NCBI GenBank assembly: GCA_017484165.1
Contig: JAFUTP010000053.1
Location: 1-64,000, forward strand
Direction: 5' to 3'
DNA: 64,000 nt
DNA from: Cardiobacteriaceae bacterium
Lineage (GTDB): Bacteria; Pseudomonadota; Gammaproteobacteria; Cardiobacteriales; Cardiobacteriaceae
How positions within the stretch are numbered: position 1 is the first letter of the stretch; every line of letters starts with the position of its first letter. The translations under genes were made by a program, and so were the position numbers. Of the stretch, positions 8,312-17,751 are shown in pieces. Below the pieces are notes generated by a model. It was given only the letters and a program-made list of their open reading frames with translations. It ran no database searches and was not told where the DNA came from.

Positions 8312-11300
8312 ATGAACAGATTTACCCCCCCCCCCCAAGCTCGTGTTTCTTCCCGTAAAACGCATCTAAACGCAAATAAACAGGGATTTGAACGCCCTGC
8401 AATCTCATTTTTAACCGCCGCAGTTGTTTCTGCTCTTGCCGCAAATGCAAATGCCGCGGTTCCGCAAAAATCTCCTTTCGCTGCCGTCCCCTCATATCTC
8501 GAAACGCAGCAAAATAAAAGCTACATGGAAGTAGCTACTTTCGAACGCAAAACTGTTACAACTAGAACTGATACAGAAACGAGAGATGTTAATTACGAAA
8601 GAAAATCGACAGAAACCACAACAACTAAAAACGCTTCTGGCTATTACGAATATGTCATCACAGTTCCACAAACCAAAACTTTCACCAGAACCAAAACTGA
8701 TGTAACTGCCTCATCTACGGTAAAACCACGGATTATGTTGGTGCTTGATGATTCAGGCTCGATGGAAACAGAAGGTGGAGTTCCCAATCGTCTTACTAGT
8801 TTGAAGAATGTTCTTAAAAAACTGATGACGGATGAGAAGTATGATAAAACCATTCTTTGGAATGCTTTTACACTCAATAGTTCTGGCGGCGGACAATACA
8901 CAAAAGGTTACGGCAATGGTCCTGTTAAATATCCGATGTTTAAAGAATTTACTAACGGTAAAAATATGTATGACAACGGCATAGCTCATGTCGGGACATC
9001 AGTATGGAAAGGTTCATCTGCAACTCCAACTACGATTTCATTCGTTTATGCCGCAAATGAGTTATTTCGCAACATCAATTACAAATGTCAAAACAATTTC
9101 ATAATCCTGCTCTCGGACGGTGATACCAACTTTGATACTTATCAAACGGGTGGGTATGGATATAACTCTTACTACACCACTGAAACTTCCATTGCTGCTT
9201 GGGAAATTCCTGCTCTGCGCACAATCTATGAATTAAGCGATGGAGCTGCAACAAGACATCTGCCCATCGCATATAGCTATGCTCTACCAACATACACCGC
9301 TGCTTGGCACGCTATGGGAACGGGCTGTGCTTCTAGTCCTCAAAAAAGCGGACCATGGTGCAGAAAGGATAAAACTTACCACGCATTTACAACAAGTGAA
9401 ACATCTTCTTGCAATGGACTTGTAACTGGTAAGGGGACAGACTGGAAACGCTTTGACCATCACTGCGTAAATAGCAGCAACTGGAACGGTGTATATAACG
9501 GTATCGAATACTTCACCGATAAGCTCTATAACAAAGACTTAAAACCTGATTCAGAAAGAGATGCAGAAGGTAATGCTTTCACAGGCAAGCAAAATATTCA
9601 AACTTTCACTATCGGTTACGGTAACGATATGTCGGCACAAGGTGAGGCTTATGCAATCCTTGGTAGCCGCGTTGATGACAAATTCAAAAATAAAAATCCA
9701 GATAAAAGAAAGGTAACGACTAAACCTAAACGGAACGACGATGACGGTTATGGCTATTACCCAGAAACTGGCTACTACTGGATAGACGACGGACAGAAAG
9801 ATACTCAACTACAAGAAGCTTTCACCGAAATCTTCGACAATGTTGTTTCCAGCACGGTTAATATCTCTGAAACCAGTTCTAACATTAGTGATACTAATGC
9901 AAGCATAAGCCCAGGAAATCCAACAACTACAAGCAGTTCTCATACAAATACCACTACTGGAAAACCAGAAACCAATACGAGTACAGGCGCAACAACTTCC
10001 AAATGTGATGATGAGAAAAATAAGGACTTGCCAGAATGTAAAGGAACTGTATCGCTCGGTAAAGAAAGTACTCCTCACTACGAAACTACGCCTCTTGGAA
10101 CAAGTGCTACCGAAGACCTTTACACCACATCAGTAGCATCGCCTGTAAATATTTCTAGCTTCAATCTTGATGTGTCGATGTATCCCGATTTAACTCCTAG
10201 CGAGCCGATTACGGATAAAACCAGCAGTTCCGAACTCGGTGCTTATGGTATGGAAATGACGCTTGGCATCAACACAGGCAACTGGGCATCATTTTTTAGC
10301 TTCCACCCAATTTTCAGAATCAATGTTCCAGAAGGAAAATCGGTTGCAACGGTCATTGACACCACAAAATACAACTGTAATGTGTCAGGCACTTCGGAAA
10401 AAGCAATCACCAGCTATGTCTGTTCTTACAACAACGATGACTACTTCACACCGAAGTTTTTATCGCAAAGACCTGTCTTGATGACGCTTCCTACTGACAA
10501 CGAAAAACGCTCATTTGGTTTGACGGCACAAGGATTTGCAGAATTCGGTTTAACTGAAAACGGTAAAGCTAACAACCAGGCGCACTCAATCTATAAAAAC
10601 TTCGGTTTTGAAGACGCACAGCTGCAAGAATTCAACACAGGATTTTTCCCGTGGCTCTTGCGCGATGGCACCGTAACCGACGAGCAAATTGAAGAAAATG
10701 TTGCCAAGCTTAATCTTGCTGAACGGGGAGTTAGCAAATATCGTAACCGTCTTGAAATCGCTAAAAGTGGAACAAAAGTTCCTGAAATTGAGCGTCAAAT
10801 GGGAGATGTTATCGATGCAACTCCGATAAATATTCCGTCCTATGTGCCAATCGCTGATACCGCAGAAGAACAAAAAGAATTAGAGGCAGGTCGCGACCGT
10901 GCGCAATATTTGCTGGTTGGTTCTAATGATGGAATGCTTTACAGCTATAAACGGGCAAATTCCACTACTAATCCATACGAGCTTAAATTTAACTATCTGC
11001 CATACAAAATGCCACGCGAACGCTACCGTCCAAATCGCGCCGCAGATATGACTTATTTGGAAACATTGGGAAGTGTTTTGCCAGTATCAATTGCATCATC
11101 TGACTACGGCACTGGCGCAAATGAGCATATTTACGGCATCAACGGTCAATTAAACCAAATCAGAACGGCAACTCTTACCAAAGCTGCAACTGGTGATAAA
11201 CAACTGCGCGAACGCCTCAATGTGGTAACTGGCACAATGGGACAAGGCGGACGAGGTGTGTTCTCACTACTTGCGCTCGGTGTTAGTCCGAAAGACAATT

Positions 11301-13564
11301 CAAGCAGAGTTGGCTTTGACAATGAACTCACCAAAGGCGGTAACTGGGAGCAATACAACGACACTGCTTCCAAAGAAGTTGGCACTGTACCGACGGATAC
11401 TTCTATCAATCTCGGATATACGGTAAATACCGCAGTTGTATCTAAAACCGCTACCAAATGGACGGATAAAAAATGTGCTGATGAAAAATCGTCAGATGAT
11501 GACACAACTGCAATTGCTTCCTGCTCAACTTACGAAACTATGAGTATGCCGAAAGCAGATGTTTTGGATTCAGAAATCCGCTACACAACTTTCGTAGCAA
11601 ATGGCTTCCCGACTGGCGGTAAAGATAACTCTTCCGAACTCATCATCGGTCGCGACAATCACGACAGCGCACCGACGCTTTATATTTTCGATGCACTCGG
11701 TCTTGATTTCAAAATTGCCGATAGAAGTTCTAGTGTAGATTACGCCAGAAACGCATCCAGCAAGGCAGGACAACTCATTAAGAAAATCAGCGTACCAGAT
11801 GCCAGCACTAATCCGTATAACATCAACACACTCGGCTCACCAACGGTAGTTGATATTGACTTCGACGGTATTGCCGATGTTGTTTATGCAGGGGATTATT
11901 CAGGCAATTTGTGGCGTTTTGATTTACGCGGAAAAGTTTCTGACTGGGGAGCAATAAAACTCTTCCAAGGCAACTCCGAGCGTCCAATTACCGCTGCTCC
12001 TGCCGTTTATCGCATTGACACCAAACACTTAAACGGTGAGCAATATATGGTTGCTTTCGGAACAGGCTCTGATGTTTATAAAGAAGACCGTGAATCAACC
12101 CAACCACAGCAAAGAATTTACGGTATCCGTGATGACTTACGCGTGCGTCCAAAAGTTGCGACAACTGGCAGTGATGATGGCGGCGTGTCTTTCACCCTTG
12201 GTGGTTCTTCATCTGATACATCAAACTCACCATCAGGTGCAATCACAATCAAATATCCACTTACAGATGACAAGCTAGTAGGCAGAAACTTTGTTGACCA
12301 ATACCGTAACGGTCATTTGGAAAGATACGCAGAACAAGAAGCATCAACTGTCGGTTTCAACGACGATGGAAACTATGCAGGTTACGGCTGGTATGTCAAT
12401 TTAAATGCTGGTATTCCAGGCGAAAAATCTAGTGAAAGAGTAATTGCAAAACCTTCTCTGCTCACTCGCGCGGTATTCTTCACCTCTCGTGCCTACGATT
12501 TATCTAGCACCAGCACAATTCATTCAGAAATCATCCCAACACAAGTAATAGACAGCCAGGAAGGTGACTGGGAAATAACAAAGGAGCACGACTGGGAAGA
12601 TGTCGGCGAACGAACAGACTATAAGAAGACAGAAGGAGAAACTAGCAAACAAGGTGGAACAGGTGGCAGCGGCAATGGTGATGGACTAAATGAAGCAGAG
12701 CAAACTTCCATTGCCCAAACTCTTCAAGGAGAGGAAGGTTGCGACAAAAAACAATGGATAGATGAAACTACTGGTTACACATATGTCGTCGAGTGTCCTA
12801 CTTGGGGAGATGCTACTCTGACAGATGACGATTGGAAACTCGTGCAAAAAGGAGTTCCGCAAGCTGCAACTGGCAAAGAAGGCGAAGAAAGCTGTAATGC
12901 AGGTGCAGGTGTGGCAGATATCTATCAAGCTACTACACAAGTAGGTCGTGAGAAGAAAATCACAGTACAAGTGCCATTTGGCGGTGCTAGCGATTTGGTT
13001 GAAACACAAGAATGGATTGAAAACTGGATACAGAAGCAAGAACGGAAGGTTGATTACTCAAAAACTGATGTAAAAACATTCCAAACTCAAACCAACTTTG
13101 AAGAAGAAAGTAAAGGCGCAGTTGAAGGCGAAACTTGGTTCTTCGCGGTAGATATTCTTACGGGTGGTAACCTGCAATCTAACGGTGTAAAAATCGTTCC
13201 TGATTACTCAACCGAGGAATATGACGAAAAGGATGAGACATTCAGCAAAATTATCGGTATCCACTTCGACACCATTACTTCCGCTGCGGTTATTCAGTCG
13301 TTGTCAAAATTGCTTGATGAGGACTTGGCTATCACTGAAAATGGCGAGTACAGAGGTGGCGATGATCAAGATATGAAACTTGGCAAAGGTTCAGATAACT
13401 TCTTAACCGAACAATTCCAAGATAACCGCTGTGTGAAACACGCAGACTATATAGCTTTGTTAAACGCAAATCCAGAACTCAAAAAAGTTTCAATTCTGCC
13501 TCCGCTATGCCACGGTGTATTTATGCGGACATCATTGCGTGAAATTCGCGGAATTTCTAAATAA
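8312..13564 (+). CDS. pilY1: PilY1/PilC-type type IV pilus biogenesis factor and adhesin
   Basis: A large exported protein of about 1750 residues. The ATG at 8312 is chosen because AATAAGGA precedes it and a signal sequence follows (ISFLTAAVVSALAANANAA). A von Willebrand A-like domain has a MIDAS motif DDSGSM starting at Asp146. A Ser/Thr/Asn-rich linker follows (about residues 515-565) with several N-X-S/T sequons. The C-terminal half has the PilY1 beta-propeller signature, including MGQGGRGVFSLLAL and a calcium-loop-like DIDFDGIAD at about 1181-1189. PilY1/PilC proteins promote pilus extension and host adhesion. The gene is longer than most family members and stands alone, without minor pilin genes. 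A run of 12 C lies within codons 5-9. Confidence 0.93.
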   Translation: MNRFTPPPQARVSSRKTHLNANKQGFERPAISFLTAAVVSALAANANAAVPQKSPFAAVPSYLETQQNKSYMEVATFERKTVTTRTDTETRDVNYERKSTETTTTKNASGYYEYVITVPQTKTFTRTKTDVTASSTVKPRIMLVLDDSGSMETEGGVPNRLTSLKNVLKKLMTDEKYDKTILWNAFTLNSSGGGQYTKGYGNGPVKYPMFKEFTNGKNMYDNGIAHVGTSVWKGSSATPTTISFVYAANELFRNINYKCQNNFIILLSDGDTNFDTYQTGGYGYNSYYTTETSIAAWEIPALRTIYELSDGAATRHLPIAYSYALPTYTAAWHAMGTGCASSPQKSGPWCRKDKTYHAFTTSETSSCNGLVTGKGTDWKRFDHHCVNSSNWNGVYNGIEYFTDKLYNKDLKPDSERDAEGNAFTGKQNIQTFTIGYGNDMSAQGEAYAILGSRVDDKFKNKNPDKRKVTTKPKRNDDDGYGYYPETGYYWIDDGQKDTQLQEAFTEIFDNVVSSTVNISETSSNISDTNASISPGNPTTTSSSHTNTTTGKPETNTSTGATTSKCDDEKNKDLPECKGTVSLGKESTPHYETTPLGTSATEDLYTTSVASPVNISSFNLDVSMYPDLTPSEPITDKTSSSELGAYGMEMTLGINTGNWASFFSFHPIFRINVPEGKSVATVIDTTKYNCNVSGTSEKAITSYVCSYNNDDYFTPKFLSQRPVLMTLPTDNEKRSFGLTAQGFAEFGLTENGKANNQAHSIYKNFGFEDAQLQEFNTGFFPWLLRDGTVTDEQIEENVAKLNLAERGVSKYRNRLEIAKSGTKVPEIERQMGDVIDATPINIPSYVPIADTAEEQKELEAGRDRAQYLLVGSNDGMLYSYKRANSTTNPYELKFNYLPYKMPRERYRPNRAADMTYLETLGSVLPVSIASSDYGTGANEHIYGINGQLNQIRTATLTKAATGDKQLRERLNVVTGTMGQGGRGVFSLLALGVSPKDNSSRVGFDNELTKGGNWEQYNDTASKEVGTVPTDTSINLGYTVNTAVVSKTATKWTDKKCADEKSSDDDTTAIASCSTYETMSMPKADVLDSEIRYTTFVANGFPTGGKDNSSELIIGRDNHDSAPTLYIFDALGLDFKIADRSSSVDYARNASSKAGQLIKKISVPDASTNPYNINTLGSPTVVDIDFDGIADVVYAGDYSGNLWRFDLRGKVSDWGAIKLFQGNSERPITAAPAVYRIDTKHLNGEQYMVAFGTGSDVYKEDRESTQPQQRIYGIRDDLRVRPKVATTGSDDGGVSFTLGGSSSDTSNSPSGAITIKYPLTDDKLVGRNFVDQYRNGHLERYAEQEASTVGFNDDGNYAGYGWYVNLNAGIPGEKSSERVIAKPSLLTRAVFFTSRAYDLSSTSTIHSEIIPTQVIDSQEGDWEITKEHDWEDVGERTDYKKTEGETSKQGGTGGSGNGDGLNEAEQTSIAQTLQGEEGCDKKQWIDETTGYTYVVECPTWGDATLTDDDWKLVQKGVPQAATGKEGEESCNAGAGVADIYQATTQVGREKKITVQVPFGGASDLVETQEWIENWIQKQERKVDYSKTDVKTFQTQTNFEEESKGAVEGETWFFAVDILTGGNLQSNGVKIVPDYSTEEYDEKDETFSKIIGIHFDTITSAAVIQSLSKLLDEDLAITENGEYRGGDDQDMKLGKGSDNFLTEQFQDNRCVKHADYIALLNANPELKKVSILPPLCHGVFMRTSLREIRGISK
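8325..8336 (+). repeat. run of 12 C inside the pilY1 signal-peptide region
   Basis: The tract encodes Thr-Pro-Pro-Pro, five codons after the ATG. With 13 C the frame stops at a TAA after 15 codons, and with 11 C it stops after 18 codons, so gain or loss of one base abolishes the full product. This is the arrangement expected of a contingency gene. Confidence 0.9.
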
Positions 13565-13581
13565 GGAGATTTTTACTTATC

Positions 13582-13631
13582 GCATTTCCAGCGAGCAGTT
13601 AGAAAACATTTTTAATCCGTCGCTGGAATGC
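13582..13631 (+). other. stem-loop after pilY1
   Basis: GCATTTCCAGCGA (13582-13594) and TCGCTGGAATGC (13620-13631) pair with one bulged base around a 25-base loop. It is the first of three consecutive hairpins in the pilY1 3' region. Confidence 0.5.
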
Positions 13632-13654
13632 TTTTGACAAGCGTTTGTGTTGCT

Positions 13655-13687
13655 TTTTTGCAAGTATTTCCTTTGCACTTGCAAAAA
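13655..13687 (+). other. second stem-loop after pilY1
   Basis: TTTTTGCAAGT (13655-13665) and ACTTGCAAAAA (13677-13687) form an 11 bp stem. It lacks a T run on the plus strand and is not an obvious terminator. Confidence 0.5.
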
Positions 13688-13691
13688 TGGT

Positions 13692-13718
13692 AGCCTCTCT
13701 TCGGAGGGGCTTTTTTTT
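13692..13718 (+). terminator. rho-independent terminator of pilY1
   Basis: AGCCTCTC/GAGGGGCT stem (one G-T pair) capped by a TTCG loop and followed by eight T. Confidence 0.9.
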
Positions 13719-13839
13719 ATAGTCGCTCCACTTCAAAAAAATTACGGCTATTTAAGAAAATCGATTACTGCAATATTTCAGTGATTAAACTCAAAAGCGA
13801 GAAATCATCTAACAATTATTTTTCAAGGAAATCAACATT

Positions 13840-14616
13840 ATGGAAAATCGTCTGATTGCAATTGTTATCCATCACCGTCAAGAAAATTTCTTAAAAGAAA
13901 TCACAACCGCTTTGCGGCAACTCAAACTCCCCGTTTTAATCGTCGATGATGCCTCTGGCGGCGCGGCACGCAATACAATTGCGGAAGTTGTCCAATCAGA
14001 TGCCAATATCGACAGTTTGGAACTCGAAAGCAAGAAGGGACGCGGAGCTTGCCTAAAACGCGCCTTGGTCAAAGCGGTCAATGATGGTTTTACCCACGCA
14101 CTCACCATCGATGCCGATATGACTCAAAATATCGGCGATTTGCAAAAACTTATCGACGAATCCGAACATTTACCCAAAGCCGTTATCAGCGGTTGCCCTT
14201 CAAATACAAATACTGCTAGCGACGACCCCAAAGCCGAATACATCAAAAAGTTGCACGGTTTGCTCAATGCTTTGAACGCTTGCTCCTTGGAATTTCAAGA
14301 TACAACTTGCGGCTTGCGCATTTATCCGCTGGATGAAACCTGCGAAGTTATCAATCAGGAAAATTGCGGCGACGGTATCGATTTTGATACCGAAATTCTC
14401 ATCCGCTTAAATTGGCGCGGCACACCGATTAAATGGATTGATATTGCGCCCGTTCCCGCTGACCGTCCGATAAATAATAATTTCAGCCAAGAAAACACCG
14501 CTCTTTTAATCAGCAAAATGCACGCTCGACTTTTCGCGGGAATGGTTAAACGCAAACCGAAAGAAGCGGCGATGAACTTTATCAACAAACATTTCATCAT
14601 AAACCGCAGAGATTAG
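13840..14616 (+). CDS. family 2 glycosyltransferase
   Basis: A 258-residue single-domain protein with the GT-A fold signature: an N-terminal beta strand (LIAIVIHHR), VDDASGG, a KGRGACLKRAL helix and the metal-binding DAD of TIDADMTQN. GT2 enzymes transfer sugars from nucleotide or lipid-phosphate donors. There is no transmembrane segment, so it is cytoplasmic or peripheral. Family members of this length resemble dolichol-phosphate-mannose-synthase-like domains, but the acceptor cannot be read from the sequence. The gene is preceded by the pilY1 terminator and followed by a terminator that has been split by a MITE. Confidence 0.85.
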   Translation: MENRLIAIVIHHRQENFLKEITTALRQLKLPVLIVDDASGGAARNTIAEVVQSDANIDSLELESKKGRGACLKRALVKAVNDGFTHALTIDADMTQNIGDLQKLIDESEHLPKAVISGCPSNTNTASDDPKAEYIKKLHGLLNALNACSLEFQDTTCGLRIYPLDETCEVINQENCGDGIDFDTEILIRLNWRGTPIKWIDIAPVPADRPINNNFSQENTALLISKMHARLFAGMVKRKPKEAAMNFINKHFIINRRD

Positions 14617-14625
14617 TTAAAGTCC

Positions 14626-14782
14626 AATGCGGATATTTGAAAAGAGCGTATCTACGAAATTCGTCATTTTGAGCTGTAGGCGAAAAATCTCTATCGCAGT
14701 TCCTTCGCTGCGTTCAGGATGACGAGGTAAAAAATAAAACTAACCCTAAATTTATATATGCCCAAAAGCAAATATCCGCATT
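14626..14782 (+). terminator. terminator of the glycosyltransferase gene, split by MITE copy 3
   Basis: AATGCGGATATTTG (14626-14639) and CAAATATCCGCATT (14769-14782) are perfect 14-base complements, and the second arm continues into a T run (to 14787). Removing the MITE and one AAAAG copy leaves a hairpin with AAAAG as its loop, a classic terminator. Confidence 0.8.
14645..14763 (-). mobile_element. MITE-like element, copy 3
   Basis: A 119-base copy in the opposite orientation to copies 1 and 2, core 14662-14724, flanked by AAAAG at 14640-14644 and 14764-14768. It sits exactly in the loop of an older terminator hairpin and brings in the ATG at 14758. Confidence 0.87.
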
Positions 14783-14820
14783 TTTTTATTTCTTCCGCAT
14801 TTCGCATTTTCAAATTACCC

Positions 14821-15609
14821 GTGCAACAGCAAATACTTATTTTCGGGGAAGAATTTACCGATATTCCAAAAGATTTGTATATTCCTCCCGAACCATTAAC
14901 CGTTCTTTTAGAAAGTTTTGAAGGACCGCTTGATTTATTGCTTTATTTAATCCGTAAAGAGAATATGAATATTCTCGATATTGAGATTTTTAGCATCACC
15001 AAGCAATATATGGAATATATCGAAATAATGAAAGATTCCGATATCAGCTTGGCAGCGGAATACCTGCTTATGGCGGCAACTCTGGCAGAAATTAAAGCCC
15101 GTTATCTGCTTCCAAAAAAGAAAAAAGATGAGCAACAAAATGAAAATAGCGAAGAAGATCCACGTGCAGAACTTGCAAGACGCTTATTAAAATATGAACA
15201 AACAAAAATTACCGCTACTCGACTAAAAAAATTACCCTATGTCGGCTGCGGAATTGCCCTCTCTGGGCATTCTGAACCACAAGGTTTAATTCCAATTAAA
15301 AAACCAAAAACGGAAATAAATAAATTAGCCGCCGCCATCGAAAAACTCTATTACCGCAAGCAATTAAGCCGAAATTACGAACTCGAACAAGAGCATCTCT
15401 CTTTATCGGAAAGAATTACCGTAATCGAAAAATCTCTGCAAAATAACGGTGCAAACTGGTCGGATTTGTCAAAATATGCCAAATCCAGCGAAGGTAAAGC
15501 GGGACTTGTGGTCAGTTTGATGGCTTTATTGGAATTAGATAAAGCACAAGTTATAGAATGGAAACAAGAAGAACATTTCGCCAAAATATTTTTAAGAGAA
15601 CGGCAATAA
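14821..15609 (+). CDS. scpA: segregation and condensation protein ScpA
   Basis: Kleisin subunit of the Smc-ScpAB (MukBEF-like) chromosome condensation complex. The sequence DLYIPPEPLTVLLESFEGPLDLLLYLIRK is the conserved N-terminal kleisin region, and LAAEYLLMAATLAEIKARYLLP is the helix that contacts Smc. The open frame extends back to an ATG at 14758, but that codon belongs to a MITE and the next bases are the downstream arm of a terminator. The GTG at 14821 is therefore the likelier start (262 residues). No clear ribosome site is visible before it, so the start remains uncertain. scpB follows 24 bases downstream. Confidence 0.92.
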   Translation: MQQQILIFGEEFTDIPKDLYIPPEPLTVLLESFEGPLDLLLYLIRKENMNILDIEIFSITKQYMEYIEIMKDSDISLAAEYLLMAATLAEIKARYLLPKKKKDEQQNENSEEDPRAELARRLLKYEQTKITATRLKKLPYVGCGIALSGHSEPQGLIPIKKPKTEINKLAAAIEKLYYRKQLSRNYELEQEHLSLSERITVIEKSLQNNGANWSDLSKYAKSSEGKAGLVVSLMALLELDKAQVIEWKQEEHFAKIFLRERQ

Positions 15610-15633
15610 ATAATATTAAGACGGTAAAAAAAT

Positions 15634-16362
15634 ATGAATGACAGTGCAAATTTAGATAATAAAGACGGTAAAAATAATATCGAAATAACCCAGGAATTCA
15701 ATAATGCTAACCGCATCGAAGCTTTGCTTTTTACTCGCGACAAGTCTTTGAAAATTAAAGATATTTCCGCCGCTCTCAACCTTGATGAGACGGAAATAAA
15801 CAGAGCATTAAATATTCTGCAAGATAGATATCGCCAGAGTGCCATCAGCATCATTGAAACAGCAAGCGGCTGGCGGCTGCAACTGAAATCCGCTTATTTT
15901 CCCGACTTAACCGCACTTGCTAATTCGCAACCTGTGCATTTTTCCAACGCCTTTTGGGAAACGCTCGCCTATATCGCATACCATCAACCCGTAACCAGAG
16001 CCGATATCGATGCGGTGCGCGGCGTGAGCACAAGTAGCGGAATTTACCGTCAGTTATTCGATTTGGAATGGATTGAAGTAGTCGGTAAAAGAGAAGTGCC
16101 AGGCAGACCCGAACTACTCGCCACCACGCAAAATTTTTTAGATGATTTTGCTTTGAAGAATATCGAAGAATTGCCAAATTTACCTGAAATTAAACAACTC
16201 TTCGAAAAAGATAGAAATACGGATAAAAATAATCCAGAAGAGCTAGAAAATAATATAGAAACAGATATTAAAAATACCGATAACAGTGAAGAAAATATTG
16301 CCGATAATGATAACGAAGATGATAAAAATCAAACCGCGACTTTCGCCGAAATTACAGGATAA
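15634..16362 (+). CDS. scpB: segregation and condensation protein ScpB
   Basis: Winged-helix partner of ScpA in the Smc condensin complex. The two winged-helix repeats are visible ([44 protein letters not shown]), followed by the conserved [15 protein letters not shown]. An acidic Asn/Asp/Glu-rich tail follows residue 190. The gene lies 24 bases after scpA and is probably co-transcribed with it. Its last 34 bases overlap the 3' end of thyA on the opposite strand. Confidence 0.95.
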   Translation: MNDSANLDNKDGKNNIEITQEFNNANRIEALLFTRDKSLKIKDISAALNLDETEINRALNILQDRYRQSAISIIETASGWRLQLKSAYFPDLTALANSQPVHFSNAFWETLAYIAYHQPVTRADIDAVRGVSTSSGIYRQLFDLEWIEVVGKREVPGRPELLATTQNFLDDFALKNIEELPNLPEIKQLFEKDRNTDKNNPEELENNIETDIKNTDNSEENIADNDNEDDKNQTATFAEITG

Positions 16363-17105
16363 GGATCGTAATTTAATAATTCAAAATCCTCGAATTCATA
16401 TTCATCAATTTTGCGGATATTTTTAATATTCAATGTCGGTAATGTTTTAGGTGTTCTAGTAAGCTGTAATTTAGCTTGTTCTATATGATTACTGTAAAGG
16501 TGAATATCACCACCTGTCCAAACAAACTCTCCATAACCTAAACCGCATATATCAGCTATCATCATCGTGAGTAGAGAATAGCTCGCAATATTAAAAGGAA
16601 CCCCTAAAAATATATCAGCAGAGCGTTGATATAACTGGCAAGAGAGGCGATTATTTGCAACATAAAACTGGAATAAAATATGGCAAGGGGCCAAGGCCAT
16701 TTTGGGAATATCCGCAACATTCCAAGCAGAGACTATTAAACGCCGCGAAGTCGGATTGTTTTTAATCTCGTCAATAACTTGATTTATTTGGTCAATACCG
16801 TTCCAATTGCGCCACTGCGAGCCGTAAATCGGACCTAAATCGCCATTTTCATCAGCCCATTCATTCCAAATCCGCACTCCGTTGTCCTGCAAATATCGGA
16901 CATTTGTATCGCCACGCAAAAACCATAAAAGTTCATAGACAACCGATTTGAAATGCACTTTTTTGGTAGTCAGCAGCGGAAAACCATTATTCAAATCAAA
17001 ACGCATTTGTTCGGCAAAAATAGAACGAGTTCCAACCCCTGTTCTATCATCTTTTTCAAGCCCCGTATTGAGGATTTTTTCGAGTAAGTTAAGATAAATT
17101 TGCAT
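16329..17105 (-). CDS. thyA: thymidylate synthase
   Basis: Converts dUMP to dTMP using methylenetetrahydrofolate. The 258 residues contain the nucleophile Cys141 in [11 protein letters not shown], the phosphate-binding [23 protein letters not shown] and the C-terminal KVAV. The length is slightly below the 264 of E. coli. The 3' end overlaps scpB tail to tail. A membrane protein gene and lgt lie upstream on the same strand, matching the lgt-thyA linkage common in gammaproteobacteria. Confidence 0.98.
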   Translation of the reverse strand: MQIYLNLLEKILNTGLEKDDRTGVGTRSIFAEQMRFDLNNGFPLLTTKKVHFKSVVYELLWFLRGDTNVRYLQDNGVRIWNEWADENGDLGPIYGSQWRNWNGIDQINQVIDEIKNNPTSRRLIVSAWNVADIPKMALAPCHILFQFYVANNRLSCQLYQRSADIFLGVPFNIASYSLLTMMIADICGLGYGEFVWTGGDIHLYSNHIEQAKLQLTRTPKTLPTLNIKNIRKIDEYEFEDFELLNYDPYPVISAKVAV

Positions 17106-17168
17106 TTATATTACAACCAAAATAATAGAAATAATCTCTTTAATTTTGTAAGGATTAACAGCAATAGA

Positions 17169-17720
17169 TTAAATATGTAATTCTTCAAAACTAAAACCAG
17201 TTTCCGCGCTAATTTGCTGCTGCAATGTTCTGCGTTTTTCTTCGTAATGTTGCATAGCATTTCGAGGCAGGATAAAAGACGGCAAAACGCCAGAGCCGTA
17301 TTGCAGTTTTTGACTTGGTTGAGCCGATGTAATTGTCGCCAATTTATTGCTACGGTCGATGCTGACGGAGATTTGATTGTGCAGACTTCTACGCATATTT
17401 TTTAACAAAACAGGCGTGCCCACAAAAACACTTACCGCTGCTATTAAAAGCGTCAGGCAGAAAAAAATCAACCCCGCCGTTTTATCAAAACCCAATGTCT
17501 CATTAAAAAAATATGACAACAAACCAAACAGCACAATTAAAGCATCTGTGCCATAGATTGCATATTTCATCATCTTAATTTTCTGCTCTTGTTCTCTTAA
17601 ATTAACAGGCGGAATAACTGCCCACTCTACTATTTGCTTGCCACTTTGCCAGTCATTCAAAAGATTATCCAAAGTTTTTTGCAGTTCTATGTCCAGCAAA
17701 TTTTCGCGATTACCGTTCAT
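17169..17720 (-). CDS. two-pass membrane protein of unknown function
   Basis: A 183-residue protein with an N-terminal soluble part, two adjacent hydrophobic segments (about residues 53-71 and 80-100) and a polar C-terminal part rich in Gln and Arg. No family is recognised. It sits between lgt and thyA in the same direction, with a 31-base gap to lgt and 63 bases to thyA. The ATG at 17720 is preceded by an AGGAGA site. Confidence 0.7.
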   Translation of the reverse strand: MNGNRENLLDIELQKTLDNLLNDWQSGKQIVEWAVIPPVNLREQEQKIKMMKYAIYGTDALIVLFGLLSYFFNETLGFDKTAGLIFFCLTLLIAAVSVFVGTPVLLKNMRRSLHNQISVSIDRSNKLATITSAQPSQKLQYGSGVLPSFILPRNAMQHYEEKRRTLQQQISAETGFSFEELHI

Positions 17721-17751
17721 TATCTCTCCTAAAAAAATAAAAAAATTTTCG

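Noticed and set aside
13721-13760. Possible gene remnant on the minus strand (FFEVERL-stop), similar to the end of the remnant at 42792
   Set aside because: Only about ten codons before an upstream stop; too short to separate from chance.
14758-14820. N-terminal extension of scpA
   Set aside because: The ATG belongs to a MITE and the following bases are a terminator arm; conserved ScpA sequence starts later.
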